Below, piece after piece: positions 26,001 to 35,808 of a DNA stretch of 64,000 bases. The stretch is from Mytilus edulis (lineage: Eukaryota > Mollusca > Bivalvia > Mytilida > Mytilidae). The notes under the pieces were generated by a model that saw only the letters and a program-made list of their open reading frames with translations, was not told the DNA's origin and searched no databases. The stretch spans positions 92,166,255 through 92,230,254 of the forward strand of contig NC_092346.1 of NCBI RefSeq assembly GCF_963676685.1, written 5' to 3'. Position numbers and translations under genes: made by a program. Position 1 is the first letter of the stretch, and the number at the start of each line of letters is the position of its first letter.

Positions 26001-28944
26001 GAAACTATACAAAATGTATTGAGCTATATACCGTACCCGCTCAGTGGCGGATCCAAGGGGAGGGGGGTTCCGGGGGTTGGACCCCCATTTTTTTGAACGA
26101 TCAATGCATTTGAATGGAGACATGTAGTTGGACCTCCTCCCTTTTTGTTCTGGGTAAGGACCCTCCTTTTTAAAATGGCTGGATCCGCCCTGCCGCTTTC
26201 ATAACACTTATTTTTAGCATACTGAATATTATGATGTTCTTACTTTCAGTTCAGGTCCTGATAGAAATTTTACACATCCAGTACAGAAAGAAGCGTTTCT
26301 GATCAATGAAAGTTTTCGTGTTTTTCTAGGGAGAAATGATTTTGGAATGACATTATACAGGTTCAAAAGAGCTAAAAAAAAATTCATAGTGGACAGTGGT
26401 CATTTCATCTGAAATTTCACTGATTTAGATCGTAAAATTATTGCACAGGTACAATGCATAACAATGGGAAAAAACCTGTTCAACAACTTCAACAAGGCGA
26501 AAAAGAAAGTCGAATAGTGAAGCCCGTAAACAATACTTTTTTAATCTGAGCATGCAAATTGAAGAGTATGTTATATATTTTACAATAATCACATTCGCAG
26601 AACAAAAACATATATTTTGAGAATCACAGACACTATATTAGTTGACAGTTCTTCCACTAATTCCACGTGTTTTCCGGTTGTAGTAAACTCGCAGTAGCCA
26701 ACAATGCATTGTAGCTCATTTAGTCGATTGATAAGTTTTTCAAGGCCGTATTGGCCTTGTGTTTGGGAAATTACTATGCAAATATATTCTGACGTAAAGA
26801 AATCTAGAGTTCTCGACCTGTTTAAATACATCTGTATATTAAACATATATTAACATCGCTATACGAACTTGCTTCATCAAGCGTACAGGGGAGATCATGT
26901 GAGGCTAATTTATCATTTTTTTTAGCTTATTTCAACATGTTATCGTGCGTTCATTTTAGCAATACTTTATCAATTCTACTTTAGCACCCACATCAGTTTA
27001 TTTTCTAACTTATCCACGCCTATATGCTATCACGACTAAGTCCCAGCTGTCGGTAAAATGTTTTAAAGTAAGTAAAATATCAATATTCATGTTACTGTAA
27101 ATACCATTTTGTATTATTCATTTGTCTTTCAACCGTAAGAAAAGCCATACATATTTAAGAATCAATATTATAATTAGACTTTGATATTGAGGATAAAATC
27201 TAGTTGTTAGTAAAATAATGGAATTCATATCCGCATCTATCTATCTATACTATTAAACGAGAAGACCTCATTTTGGGTGTCGCTTCTCTTCTTTCCACAA
27301 TAAATTAATCAACACGCCTCTGTTTCCTATAGGTACAGTGCATAGTCGCATTTGTCATCCATTTATATGATTATTCAGATGAGTTATTTTGGGAGAAAAA
27401 CGAGAAAAAAGGCATCCGGATATTGTCCCGTCATTGGACGAAATTTTAAGTCAGATTAGACTTCCGGTTTGCGTTTTTCTGTATACTTTGAACACACATA
27501 TACTACGAATAAAGTGTATTTTAATTCTATCTGCTATCATTTTCAAGTTTACTATCCACGGCGGTCACAGAGTTTATTAAATGGAGAGGGTCTGTATACT
27601 ATATCAATTGACCACCATGGATCGATTAGTAAACTTGTAATTGAAAGTAAATACTCTTTATTTATATAGCAATGGACATAAAGATAAGCGCTAAAATTAT
27701 TCATGTGAACTTTTGATACCTTTTCTGAAATTCTCCAGTCATTAAATCTTTTACAAAATTCATTTATTACAACAACAAAAAAAGATGTGGTATGATTGCC
27801 ATGTTGAGACAACTGTCCACAAGAGACCAAAATGACACAGAAATTAATAACTATATATATAGGTCACCGAACGGCCTTCAACAAAGAGCAAAGCCCATAC
27901 CGAATACTCAGCTTTTAAAGGCCCCGAAATGACGATGTAAAACAATTCAAACGAGAAAACTAGCGGCCACATTTATGTACAAAAAATGAACGAAAAACAA
28001 ATATGTAACACATAAACAAACGACAACCACTGAATTACAGGTTCCTTACTTAAATGTCCATAACATACTAAATGTATGTTCATATTGAAATTGATAGAAA
28101 ACCAAAAATTGGGAATTTTGGAAATGAAGAAGGAGGGATAAAAAAAAAATGTCCTGTCCCCAATAACCTATGACTTAGGATACATTTGCTGAAATTCTCC
28201 AGTCATTCAATATTTTACAAAATTCTTCCAACAACACTTTACATACTTTAAACTACGGTCTGAATGCCCGCGATTTCGCGGGTGTGTTCTAGTATAGTAA
28301 AAAACCAAACGTTCTCCCTTATTTGGGACAGTGGTGAAACAGTGCAACATCAAAAACATAAAAAAAAACAAATTATAGAAAACATTTGAATTAGTTGCAC
28401 ATTTATTTGCAAAAAATGATTACAAATTTAACTGTCAAAAGTACCTTCTTTTTATTTACGCGATGCTAGGTTGATATATATGTATCACCTAGATGGCCGT
28501 TCCCATCGAAACACTGGAAGTGTAACTGCATATATTTATGCGAAAAGTGAGGAAATATAAAGTATACATTTTGGATTCACCAGATTATTGAGTGTTCTAT
28601 TGTTATGCGGGCTTATTTTAGCAATAACACATATAATTCAACATTTGGAATCTTTGAATTGGTAAATCCATGTCTCTGACATATGTTTGCTCAAAACCCC
28701 CTTCATGGCCATTATATTAAGGATTTTAAAACCAGAGTGCGCATTTCGAACTAATCACGTTTACATCAGTATCGATATGAGTGAGATATACTACTGGCAA
28801 TGCACAGTTTAACGTGTTCTTACCAATAATATAATCGTAGACACCAGATAGCGGCTTTTCAAATATTGTGTCTACTTTGAATCTTTTAATATACCCAGTA
28901 AAGAGTAACTGCATTGCTAATATTAAGGCTGGCATCAAACCCAT
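10827..28944 (-). CDS. GMC-family FAD-dependent oxidoreductase, 11 exons, complete
   Basis: Flavoenzyme of the glucose-methanol-choline family, most like metazoan choline-dehydrogenase-like proteins; the substrate cannot be told. Eleven exons (28824-28944, 20219-20424, 18804-18993, 18081-18209, 16737-16858, 15902-16069, 14576-14726, 13884-14041, 12707-12881, 11981-12206, 10827-11082) join with consistent phases into 633 residues, normal for the family. Residues 1-20 are a hydrophobic signal-anchor. The FAD dinucleotide motif VGGGTAGS starts at 41. The flavin loop GKALGGTS follows near 116, and the second GMC signature ending LSGIGP lies near 300. Near the C-terminus the motif read [10 protein letters not shown] in relatives is [10 protein letters not shown] here, so the conserved catalytic His is Asn527. 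The usual GNTNAP segment is GETNTP (E571, N573). There are no frameshifts or stops, so it is probably a functional but diverged, possibly non-catalytic, member. An acceptor 14 nt upstream of the ATG implies an upstream non-coding exon. Confidence 0.95.
11981..12206 (-). CDS. GMC oxidoreductase exon 10 (altered active-site motif)
   Basis: Carries [12 protein letters not shown] where relatives read [12 protein letters not shown]. The Asn codon AAT is at 12046-12048; CAT to AAT would be a single base change. The rest of the block is intact. Phase 1 to phase 2. Confidence 0.93.
12707..12881 (-). CDS. GMC oxidoreductase exon 9
   Basis: Contains [20 protein letters not shown], the typical G-x-I-x-L-x-S-x-D-P-x-x-x-P-x-I block of the substrate domain, then YLSHPDD. 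Phase 0 to phase 1. Confidence 0.93.
13884..14041 (-). CDS. GMC oxidoreductase exon 8
   Basis: Substrate-domain segment reading [16 protein letters not shown], then PDTEIYF. Phase 1 to phase 0. Confidence 0.9.
14576..14726 (-). CDS. GMC oxidoreductase exon 7
   Basis: Starts [17 protein letters not shown], the family motif (PVGxNLQDH) that begins the substrate-binding domain. Phase 0 to phase 1. Confidence 0.93.
14977..15070. repeat. Near-perfect 38-bp hairpin in a GMC intron
   Basis: Left arm 14977-15014 starts ACTTGAAGTATAAACAAAAT; right arm 15032-15070 is its near-exact reverse complement, with a loop of about 18 nt. It lies between exons 6 and 7, which are transcribed on the minus strand, so the intron RNA would contain the hairpin. 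Confidence 0.85.
15902..16069 (-). CDS. GMC oxidoreductase exon 6 (second GMC signature)
   Basis: Contains [20 protein letters not shown] followed by IGP, the second family signature, and the preceding GKAVGVEY strand. Exactly 56 codons, phase 0 at both ends. Confidence 0.93.
16170..16495 (-). mobile_element. tRNA-derived SINE
   Basis: On the minus strand the element begins near 16492 with GGGGAGCCTCGGTGGTCGAG, a pol III A-box of the kind in tRNA-Ser/Leu heads. A degraded B-box region follows, then a body with CGGTGGTTTTGCTTCCTCC and GGCAGCCACGAAATAGCC, which I recall from molluscan tRNA-SINEs with a conserved central domain. It lies in intron 5 of the oxidoreductase gene, in the same orientation as the gene. 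Confidence 0.72.
16737..16858 (-). CDS. GMC oxidoreductase exon 5
   Basis: Reads [20 protein letters not shown] and on to a segment like the family's R-x-L-x-x-S/T-x-x-HVTK strand. Starts in phase 1 and ends in phase 0 at SHVTK. Confidence 0.9.
17270..17425. repeat. Palindromic MITE-like repeat
   Basis: Arms CGATATTTATCCACTC (left, about 17296) and GAGTGGATAAATATCG (right, about 17387-17402) flank a further inverted pair around CGAGGCTCGCCGAGCG near the centre. The outer edges carry TACCACTGCATCGAG and a related inverted copy. A partial relative is visible around 6288-6330. Non-coding, inside a GMC intron. Confidence 0.7.
18081..18209 (-). CDS. GMC oxidoreductase exon 4
   Basis: Codes for 43 residues starting [12 protein letters not shown], equivalent to the segment after the KSED motif in relatives. 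Both splice sites are good (TATCAG acceptor, GTTAGT donor) and it is phase 1 at both ends. It is too short to be noticed as an isolated ORF. Confidence 0.88.
18804..18993 (-). CDS. GMC oxidoreductase exon 3 (first GMC signature)
   Basis: Begins [14 protein letters not shown], the flavin-contacting signature 1 region, then [12 protein letters not shown] and [15 protein letters not shown], all strongly family-typical. The usual aromatic residue before VRG is His here. Ends in phase 1. Confidence 0.93.
19255..19700. repeat. Two copies of a dispersed repeat (TTTACCTTCATCAGGAACGC family)
   Basis: Copies at 19255-19400 and 19590-19690 share an almost identical block around TTTACCTTCATCAGGAACGC. 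Further copies are at 57960-58150 and, diverged, 48195-48310. Both lie in intron 2 of the GMC gene. Confidence 0.75.
20219..20424 (-). CDS. GMC oxidoreductase exon 2 (FAD-binding motif)
   Basis: Starts with [17 protein letters not shown], the dinucleotide-binding glycine motif followed by VLVLEAGG, where the acidic residue binds the FAD ribose. Ends in phase 0 after ALDGR. It is separated from exon 1 by an 8.4-kb intron full of mobile elements. Confidence 0.93.
20588..22569. mobile_element. hAT-like foldback element with 8-bp target duplication
   Basis: Ends are inverted: ACGGAAGCGTAT at the left, ATACGCTTCCGT at the right. Both are followed inward by a GGCGC/GCGCC block and then repeats of TTTGCGATATAACGCAAACC and TTTGCGTTAAAACGCAAAC. 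The flanks are an exact direct repeat AAAAACAT at 20580-20587 and 22570-22577, an 8-bp duplication typical of hAT transposons. There is no transposase ORF. The interior holds a minus-strand copy of repeat family 1 and a second, nested element at 21667-22447. It lies within GMC intron 1, with the outermost end only 160 bp from exon 2. Confidence 0.85.
21667..22447. mobile_element. Palindromic TA-flanked foldback element, copy A
   Basis: Ends read TATGTTCCAGACC and its inverse, each next to TA. The arms consist of imperfect palindromes built on CGTACGCGTACG and ACTCATACGG. It is nested in the hAT-like element. The ends match copy B at 37728-38670, but the 400-500 bp in the middle does not. Confidence 0.75.
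23084..23207. repeat. Three-unit tandem repeat
   Basis: Three units of about 40-45 bp, each with an AACCAGTGCGC-type core followed by ATATGAACTGAAAGTT. Located in GMC intron 1. Confidence 0.7.
23866..24607. repeat. Direct repeat pair of about 180 bp
   Basis: 23866-24047 and 24435-24607 are close copies in the same orientation, differing by a small deletion and scattered substitutions. The first copy is preceded by a TA microsatellite (about 23700-23727). Also in GMC intron 1. Confidence 0.8.
25385..25590. repeat. Short inverted-repeat element
   Basis: A left segment with GCTTGCTTGCTTTG (about 25410) and a right segment with CAAAGCAAGAAAGC (about 25553) are imperfect reverse complements, each about 45 bp. 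This suggests a small MITE-like element. Confidence 0.5.
26043..26200. repeat. GC-rich inverted-repeat MITE
   Basis: Starts with CAGTGGCGGATCCAAGGG and ends with the inverse GGCTGGATCCGCCCTG. The interior holds poly-G and poly-C runs. I recognise this as an abundant bivalve repeat. It stands out from its AT-rich surroundings. Confidence 0.75.
27244..28292 (+). mobile_element. Non-autonomous Helitron
   Basis: The 5' end is TCTATACTATTAAACGAG preceded by A (27243). The 3' end has a hairpin CCCGCGATTTCGCGGG, then ten bases ending CTAG (28289-28292), followed by T (28293). TC start, CTRR end, a subterminal hairpin and insertion between A and T are the defining features of Helitrons. At 1049 bp it has no Rep/helicase coding. 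It contains a copy of the mussel repeat at 27783-28040 and a duplicated internal segment on either side of that copy. Located in GMC intron 1. Confidence 0.85.
27783..28040 (+). repeat. Dispersed mussel repeat family 3
   Basis: Begins GATGTGGTATGATTGCCATG and continues with the CACAAGAGACCAAAATGACA region. Fuller copies are at 42420-42790 and a diverged one at 46945-47165. It is nested inside the Helitron. Confidence 0.75.
28824..28944 (-). CDS. GMC oxidoreductase exon 1 (signal-anchor)
   Basis: Codes for residues 1-40: a hydrophobic start ([18 protein letters not shown]) and then the lead into the FAD motif, ending VYDYII in phase 1 at donor GTAAGA. The ATG is preceded by a pyrimidine-rich acceptor at 28959-28960, so the 5' leader is split by an intron. 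Confidence 0.88.
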
Positions 28945-28959
28945 TTTGAAATAAGGCTC

Positions 28960-30580
28960 TGAAAAAAAGAAAAAATATTAATTAAGGCAACAGTAATTTA
29001 TCGCTGTTCAATAGTCATAATTCAATTAGGCTAATAAATGAATCCGGATAACAACTATAACCGAGTGAAACACATCAATAGACTAACGCAACATAGAGAA
29101 ATACATAAATAGATAATATAATAATACATAACGACATAAAAACCGCAGAAAAACAACGCTCCCATGAATTTAAGACAGCACACCAGGACACCACAACATA
29201 TAAACTGCGGGTCACATGAATGGACAAACGTAACAAAAAATGACGTTTTTTTTATGTCGTTTATATTATCTCAGGTAAATTTCTAAAAAAAGAGATATGT
29301 ATATTAAAAATATATGCTATAACTATAAAAGTAAAGAGATGTGGTATTATTGCCAAGGAGACAACTAACCATCAAAGTTCATATTAATGTGTAGGCAAAC
29401 TATCTACACATAAAACATAATCTTACCAGTAATACTAGTTGCTTACATCCAAAACAAAGTATCATATATATCGCACGTTAATCATAAAAAGCATAAACAT
29501 ATCCCACATTAATATCTTTTTTAAAACAAGACTTATACTGGATTAAATTCGGAATTTCCTCTCAATATTTGAAAATAATAACATGTAATCTCCCGCAATG
29601 TGTTTTGAACATTAATGGTTAATGTACGCATTAGTAAATTTTGGACTAATATAATGGTTTCATTTTCAATCAATATTTGATAACGGTAAACCGCTATAGT
29701 TTTTGCATATTAAATATGTTCGTGGTTTTGAAGAAAAAAGTTGACTGATATATGTCAAGTTATCGATAAAGATATTTTTTGTTTTGGCTAGAATGAAACC
29801 AATCTCGCTTGTCCAATCTGAACTAGTAATAGACCATTTTCTTTTTAACGTTTGTTTTTGGCGTTGAAGCTCATTTACCATTTATCCCCAAACTTGTCCA
29901 ATAATGTTTTGTAAAAGCTCACTGTCTTCCGGGTTGTGGTGATCGTTCCAAAGAGAAGTATATCGTCTGCAAATATTTTGGTTTCAGATGAAGTTGATCT
30001 TTATGGCATGTCAGTCATGTAGGTCAGAAACAGTTTGAGGCAAGCCAGAAAGTAATTGTTTTAAGAAGCGACAGCTCCTTCTAATGTTACGCCTTGTATT
30101 CTATTTTCAAATATAGAACGAATTCATGAACTAATCACAGAATTAGCCGAAGACAAAAAATTAGCTTGCAATTTGAAATTAAAGATGGTCCAATGCATAA
30201 GTTCAGTTAAAAGAAACTGAAGATGTTTGAAAATATTTAATAGATTTCAAGTCATATGTATATATATTAAAGGTCATTTAGAAATCAATCGTGTACATAG
30301 AACACACAGCCTTTGTTACTGCGCATGTTTAACATGTTGTTGATTATATGTATTGAATTGTTGTCTTTCTAACGTATATCCAGCTTTCCATTTTTATTAA
30401 TATTGTCTTTTTATTAAATTAAAAATTGCTTCTTCGATATAGACATTTTATTCAAAATAACTGTTAGAAGAAAGACACCTTTTGTTCCTTTATGTACAGA
30501 TTATATTCAAAAATACTTCTGAAGTATAATTGTATTAAAAAATGTATGTCGATTGTGTTTTATACATACATTACAAAAGT
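28960..30580. other. Interval upstream of the GMC coding start
   Basis: The untranslated first exon and promoter of the oxidoreductase gene should lie in or beyond this interval, because an acceptor precedes the ATG-bearing exon. I could not place them. Apart from the LINE relic at 29660-30030 and a short repeat fragment near 29335-29380, nothing recognisable is seen. Confidence 0.5.
29660..30030 (-). pseudogene. LINE reverse-transcriptase fragment
   Basis: On the minus strand, conceptual reading gives KIFADD and then, after a frame change, SLWNDHHNPEDSELLQN. This is the F-A-D-D catalytic box and following segment of non-LTR retrotransposon reverse transcriptases. Downstream, GDKW-stop-MSFNAKNK matches the W-x-x-x-F-N-x-x-K block. 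There are several stops and at least one frameshift, so it is a dead remnant. The LINE clade cannot be told from this short piece. Confidence 0.65.
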
Positions 30581-31020
30581 AAAAAAGTCTGAAAAGACCA
30601 ATTTTAGTCTGAATTCACATGAATTTTTACTCGACATTCCCTCTTTGTCTGAAATATTTATGAAAATTCTTGACAAAGCCTAAATTTGTCTAAAATAAGT
30701 TCTTAATTTTTTTTGACATATATATGTCTTGACAGTATTAACATTGTTTAAAAATTTCGCGACACTTTCTTCGTCATCTGATAAGATAATTGTCTTGATT
30801 AGTCTTGAACAATTCTCGAGTATCTTAAATTCGTCTAGGTTAGTCTTAACACATTCCTGACATTCTTAATAATGTATGAATATTTTATGTCTTGACACTT
30901 TCTTAACATTCTTAAAGCTGTCTGAACATATCTCGGCACATTCTTGGCTGTCTCATAGAAAGGCTTGACACTATCTCACCAGTACACATTTTGCCTGAAT
31001 TATATATAGACACATTCCTA

Positions 31021-31175
31021 ATAGTGGAAGATACTAGCAAGCAAAATCGAGGGACTTGTGCAAATTATGATACAACTTGAAGCATAAAAATTAGCATGAA
31101 GCATCATTATTATATACTTTTTAAGAAATAGCTGCTGGCCATAAAAAAAATTTACTTTTTCAAGATGGCCACCAC
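31021..31175. repeat. Inner left inverted repeat of the 4.4-kb element
   Basis: Pairs with 34153-34286. Shared blocks, read inward, are ATAGTGG, TTGTGCAAAT, GATACAA, then GCTGCTGGCCATAAA and an ATGGCC segment. Confidence 0.75.
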
Positions 31176-31398
31176 GTTTTATAAAATGGCTGTTTTTTCC
31201 AGTTCTAAAATAATTATTTTTCTGGAAAATGTTGTCTTTGACCTTTTTTTAGAATAAAATATTATCAGATTAGGTGGCTAGGTAGGTCATAAAACTATCT
31301 TTGTCGTCATTTCTTTCCTCTAAAGATTTAGGCTCTTCTGATCACGTAAGTGTAACTTCTTTGATGCCACTGTTTAAAAACACGCCCTTTCATGTGCA

Positions 31399-33955
31399 AT
31401 GACTAAGCATTCATTGGATAAGGTGAACAAGGTGGTTAACTTTCTAAATCCCGGGCAACCATATATTATAGCTGCAGATCAACCACTTTGGTATTGGCTA
31501 AGCAATTTTAGTGGGAATTGCGAGATTTGTAAGGAGAAGTTAAGTTTATCGTCATGTTTGGTGGATTGTACAATGCAATGGCTTGTTTTAAAAGTCTGAG
31601 TGAAATATTGTGTGATAGAGCATGGACAAGTGCCTTCACTGAAGCCGATATTGCAACACCTAGAATGTTCAATGTTCAAATGTTACATGTGTTATTAGGA
31701 CCAAACACGTGCATCATATAACAGCATGTGTTTTGCTTGAATTGATAATGTCAGCTTATGAAAGCGTAAACGCAGAAAATAAAGCTCATGACTCTGTGAC
31801 GTATACGTATTTGATCAACTGGTGAACGGAAAAATAGTCATTCCGATCACAGTTTAATATATCGCGTTCAATTATAACTTCTGGTGCTTTCGGGAGTACG
31901 CCCATTCCACAAGTCATATATCGTACTTTACAAAGCATGATACCGAATTTTGTTTGTCTTGATCATGTTAATTTCGGTCGATGGTTACTGATTCATTTCC
32001 GAGATCTGACTTCCCTTCACGAACATCACCAAAAGGTATCAATGGAATTTGCAAGTGGTAATTTTACTATGCGTAAGACCAGAAAGTTATTTTTTATATT
32101 ACAATTGATCAGACACAAAAACATAATAATGCCATTGTGAAGGACGATGTTGGTACCATACGTTTAACCGAAGATCCCTTTGAGACGATAGATAGTAGCT
32201 GGACCAGAAGTCAGTAGACTTGTAGATAAATTTGAAAGATCTAGTGGTTTGAGTCATTCTACAACAGATGAACGACATCATGAAGACTCTACGATACACA
32301 AAAGTTTTTCTACGAAAAACTCCAAAGGCTTTCCAACGTAATGAACGGGTTTAAAAAATCATTTCTAGAAGAGTCGTAAGATTTGTACGAAATTGACTAC
32401 TCTAAGGATGTTGCTGATTCGGAAGCGGGTAATTTATGTTTATAAACTCCAAGATATTTGGTCCAAACAATACGAAGACCTTTTGAAGCACATGCAAAAC
32501 GAAGGTGAATCTGCTTTTTATAACCAGATAAAAAAGAGCAATTCCCTATAAAAGGTTTAAAATGAAACTGGAAACTTCTTTGTCAAAAACAAAGCTGAAG
32601 AACCTGAAAAGTGACTGCGATCTCTTTTCTATACCTTAACTTCTTGTCAAACGAACAGTTTAACTTTAAAGATTTCATTAGCCATGAAAACCAACTTGCC
32701 TTTCCGTCTTTGTCTCAGAATATCACTTTAAACTGTTGTATTAAATTGCAACAAATGAGTCTACTTATTACATTTTGCGATTGGGCATCAACTGATCCTA
32801 ATTCTGACGCATTTGTCGTGGTGGGACAGCAATGGTTGATTCCAGGTCACTACGTGGGGCAGGAATATTTGATGATTATTCAAATGATGTCATACTGCCT
32901 TACCTAAAATCTTTTAACGATAAGTATCCAAGAGTAAACATTGTATTTGATGTTTAATAAATGAATAATTTAAAGGCTGGGACGAGAGAAAAAAGGCGAG
33001 GTACTGGTGCTAGACGAAAAGTTGTTGGTTCTGGTAACACCTTAAGGGTTTGAAGTAGTTTTCGCTGTGAAGATGACAACAAAACGGATTTGTTCATGCT
33101 TTTTGCTGACATAATGGCTTCTTTAGTGATTTATTAAAATGCTAATGTTACTCAAGGTGAAAATATTCTTTGCAATTTCAAAACGGACACTTCCCAGCTA
33201 TCCCCTTGTAATCATGAAGAAACAGAACATTGGTAATGTTATGCATGCCGCTGAAAATGATTGTACAAATGAATTTTAAGTAGTACTGACACAGATGTAG
33301 TAGTATTAGAAATTACAACAATCGTAAGATAAGATGTGGACAAATTGTGAATAGGTTTTTGAAGTCTTTCTATGGCTTCCTCTACATGTCATAGCAAATT
33401 GGTTTGGTCCTCGTGTAGCTGCTCTTCCTTTCTGCCATGCATTCAATGGATATGACACTGTGTACGCAATTCATGGGAAAGTGAAGAGGTCAGCTTGGCA
33501 TGTATTTCCAGATGTAACGGACGTTTTTACCCCGCTTTTGTATTAGAACACAGACATTGACACAATAGAGGAATTTGTTTGCATCACGATGGTAACATCA
33601 ATATTTGCTGTTAACAAGGCACGATTTGAATCGTTTGGTAGGAAGCAGCAGCTTTATGATGCCTACCAGAGGTTCTATTCGGGATCAAAAGAGAATCATT
33701 TCAAGGTGGACATGTTTGAGCTCATCCGGATTTATGCATTTGACAGGTTCATGTACCAAGTCATGAACACTGGAGTTGGATGGTTGAAAAGAAAACAATG
33801 GCAGTTGGTAACAAAAATGGTCTTCTTTTGCTGTCGTTGCATCCTCGTGTCAGGATTTTTGAAAAGCGAATGCAAGAAATCAAGCAGTGTGGGTACCGTA
33901 AATGCTACTGTTCTAATCTTCCTTGTACAGGTGTGTGTATAGGTGAAATGATAAA
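31399..33955 (+). pseudogene. Decayed long ORF of an uncharacterised multicopy family
   Basis: Conceptual translation across many stops and frameshifts gives an ordered series of protein-like blocks. In order they are NFLNPGQPYIIAADQPL (31399 on), VMFGGLYNAMACFKSLSEIL (about 31550), NFGRWLLIHFRDLTSLHEHH (about 31965), ISHENQLAFPSLSQN (about 32680), LPYLKSFNDKYPRVNIVFD (about 32895), AGTREKRGTGARRKV (about 32975) and a terminal cysteine cluster CGYRKCYCSNLPCTGVC (about 33880-33935). From memory this order resembles uncharacterised multicopy proteins predicted in cnidarian and mollusc genomes, often with a Cys-rich C-terminus. I cannot verify that here. It sits centrally between the inverted repeats, which suggests it is element-borne. 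Function unknown; clearly not translatable now. Confidence 0.65.
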
Positions 33956-34152
33956 ATTGGCATTTTCCACGTTGTTGCCGCCATTTTTGAACCGGAAGTC
34001 ACCTTTTTCTTCATGTATGTATTGTTTCATCGTACTGTAGGAATTCTAATTGAAGTTTTATCCAAACTTACATTGGATTATACCTATAAAACAGCTTCAA
34101 AAGGATTTATGGAATGTAGCCAATTAGATATGACGCCATTTCCAAATGAGCG

Positions 34153-34286
34153 TCGGCCATTTTGAAAAAATGATTTGTTTATGGCCAGCAGCTGAATTTT
34201 TTTAATTATCATTTAGCCAACCTGTATACAAAATTTCATGCTTGTATCACGATTTGCACAATTATGTCCATAATATCTCCCACTAT
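34153..34286. repeat. Inner right inverted repeat of the 4.4-kb element
   Basis: Reverse complement of the left inner repeat at 31021-31175, with scattered mismatches and small indels. Confidence 0.75.
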
Positions 34287-35077
34287 AACAGTGTAAGCAC
34301 TTTTCATAGCTGTTTTATACTCATTTCTATTATTGCTTATATAAACTTAGAAGAACATGACGAATTAGGATACAATGATACATTGCTATTTACAAAAAGC
34401 CACATTTCAGTACAATATTTGTTTTTTACCATATCAACATTGAATATTGTGCATGAAAAATGAAATATGTCTACAGTATGATTTGTTTCAATCATACAGC
34501 AAATATTCAAAAGATTTTCAAATCAACATTTGAAATTATTTACAAATCCATATCAATTAGTAAAATCAAATTTGTATTTTTAAATATTTATATATTTCTA
34601 TTTATAAAAAAATATTTATGTAACCAAATTCTTAATTAACAAATATTTACATGCATAACTTTTGTTTTTGTTGTAATAGGTGTTACACATTCTATAATGA
34701 GAAAAAAAAGACAAAGATATATCATGTATATTGGTCTTGATTTGTAAAGTTCAGATTAGATTTATGACACAATTCAAAATGTTCAGAATATATCTAACCG
34801 TATTGAGAAAAAACCTTGAGAATGTCGAGAATTTGTCAAGAAATTTTAAGAACATATATATTCAGAATGTCGAGAAATAGTCAAGTAATTTCATACAAAT
34901 TTAGTATAAATCATAAATTGTCAAGAAATTAGGACACAAGTCATACTTTTGCAGAATGTTGAGTAAATGTTCATGAAAATTTAGACGAAACTTGGCCATA
35001 ACAGACTTTTTGATATTTGTAGTAATGTAATTTGTACAAATTATTGTACATGTTGAGTTCATTTCAGGAATGTAGTT

Positions 35078-35275
35078 TTTTTAAGCTGTAATCTCTGTCC
35101 TGCCTTTTTTATTTTTCACTCTGTTCGGTCCTGCCTTTTTTTTTTTTTAGTTTATCCTCAATTTTTTACCTAAATTGTCGTCCTGACTTTTTTTTTTGCA
35201 AGCGTCTCATCCTGCCTTTTTTTTTACTCAAAACTCCTGTCCTGCCTATCTTTTCAAATTTTATTCTAGCCCCCC
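35078..35275. repeat. Degenerate tandem repeat with a GTCCTGCC plus T-run unit
   Basis: About five units of 35-45 bp, each with TCCTGCC or TCCTGAC followed by a long T run, ending in a C run. Confidence 0.7.
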
Positions 35276-35808
35276 CCCCCATAAAAATCAAATGGTAGCT
35301 CCATTACTGGAAGGGAGATTGTGCGATTAACATGAAAAATAATGCTGAACATTAGTTGATCATGGTTCCGCAGCCCATAACGGATTTTCCTTATGATATA
35401 TGACAAAGCCATTAATGTTTGTTTCTTATATTTAAATCTACCGGGCTATGTATTATATATTGATATAACAGAGTTATATACCTTGTTACTTGTATCGTCT
35501 GGGGAAGTACCTGAATTATCTGAGACTTTGATCAGCTGATGCAACTTTTTGTTAGCTAGATGTTAACTCTTACACAAAAGTAAGTACCATTTTTTAAAAT
35601 AGTAAAGGAAATAATACTATTTGTATTTTAAAATGCATAGTTAAAAGTACCGGAAATATTTACTTCCTGATTTAAACATTGTTAAAACACGCGGAATTAT
35701 AAAACTTAATATTGATATATCGACTTGAGTGTGATCTAGACTGATATTCAATGCGTTTCCTGTAGGCTATTGATAAAAAGCAGGAAAAGTTTCTACAATT
35801 TGTTTATG

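Larger units (their letters stand above)
30582..35011. mobile_element. 4.4-kb long-inverted-repeat element with a decayed gene
   Basis: The ends are inverted copies starting AAAAAGTCTG (left near 30582; right, reverse complement, ending near 35011). The left arm 30582-31020 and the right arm about 34725-35011 are runs of degenerate TTGACA/TTCTCGACATTC-type repeats. Inside them, 31021-31175 and 34153-34286 form a clearer inverted pair beginning ATAGTGG and containing GCTGCTGGCCATAAA and ATGGCC. Between these lies the degenerate ORF described separately. The right arm is about 285 bp longer than the left. I could not define a target-site duplication. The inverted structure is seen; that this is a DNA transposon carrying this ORF as its own gene is inference. 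Confidence 0.7.

Noticed and set aside
31399-31599. Short ORF read as an intact gene
   Set aside because: It is only the first open block of the decayed long ORF in the 4.4-kb element; homologous blocks continue in other frames.
33589-34040. Two overlapping ORFs near the right end of the 4.4-kb element
   Set aside because: They are frames of the same decayed coding region (C-terminal Cys cluster), not separate genes.
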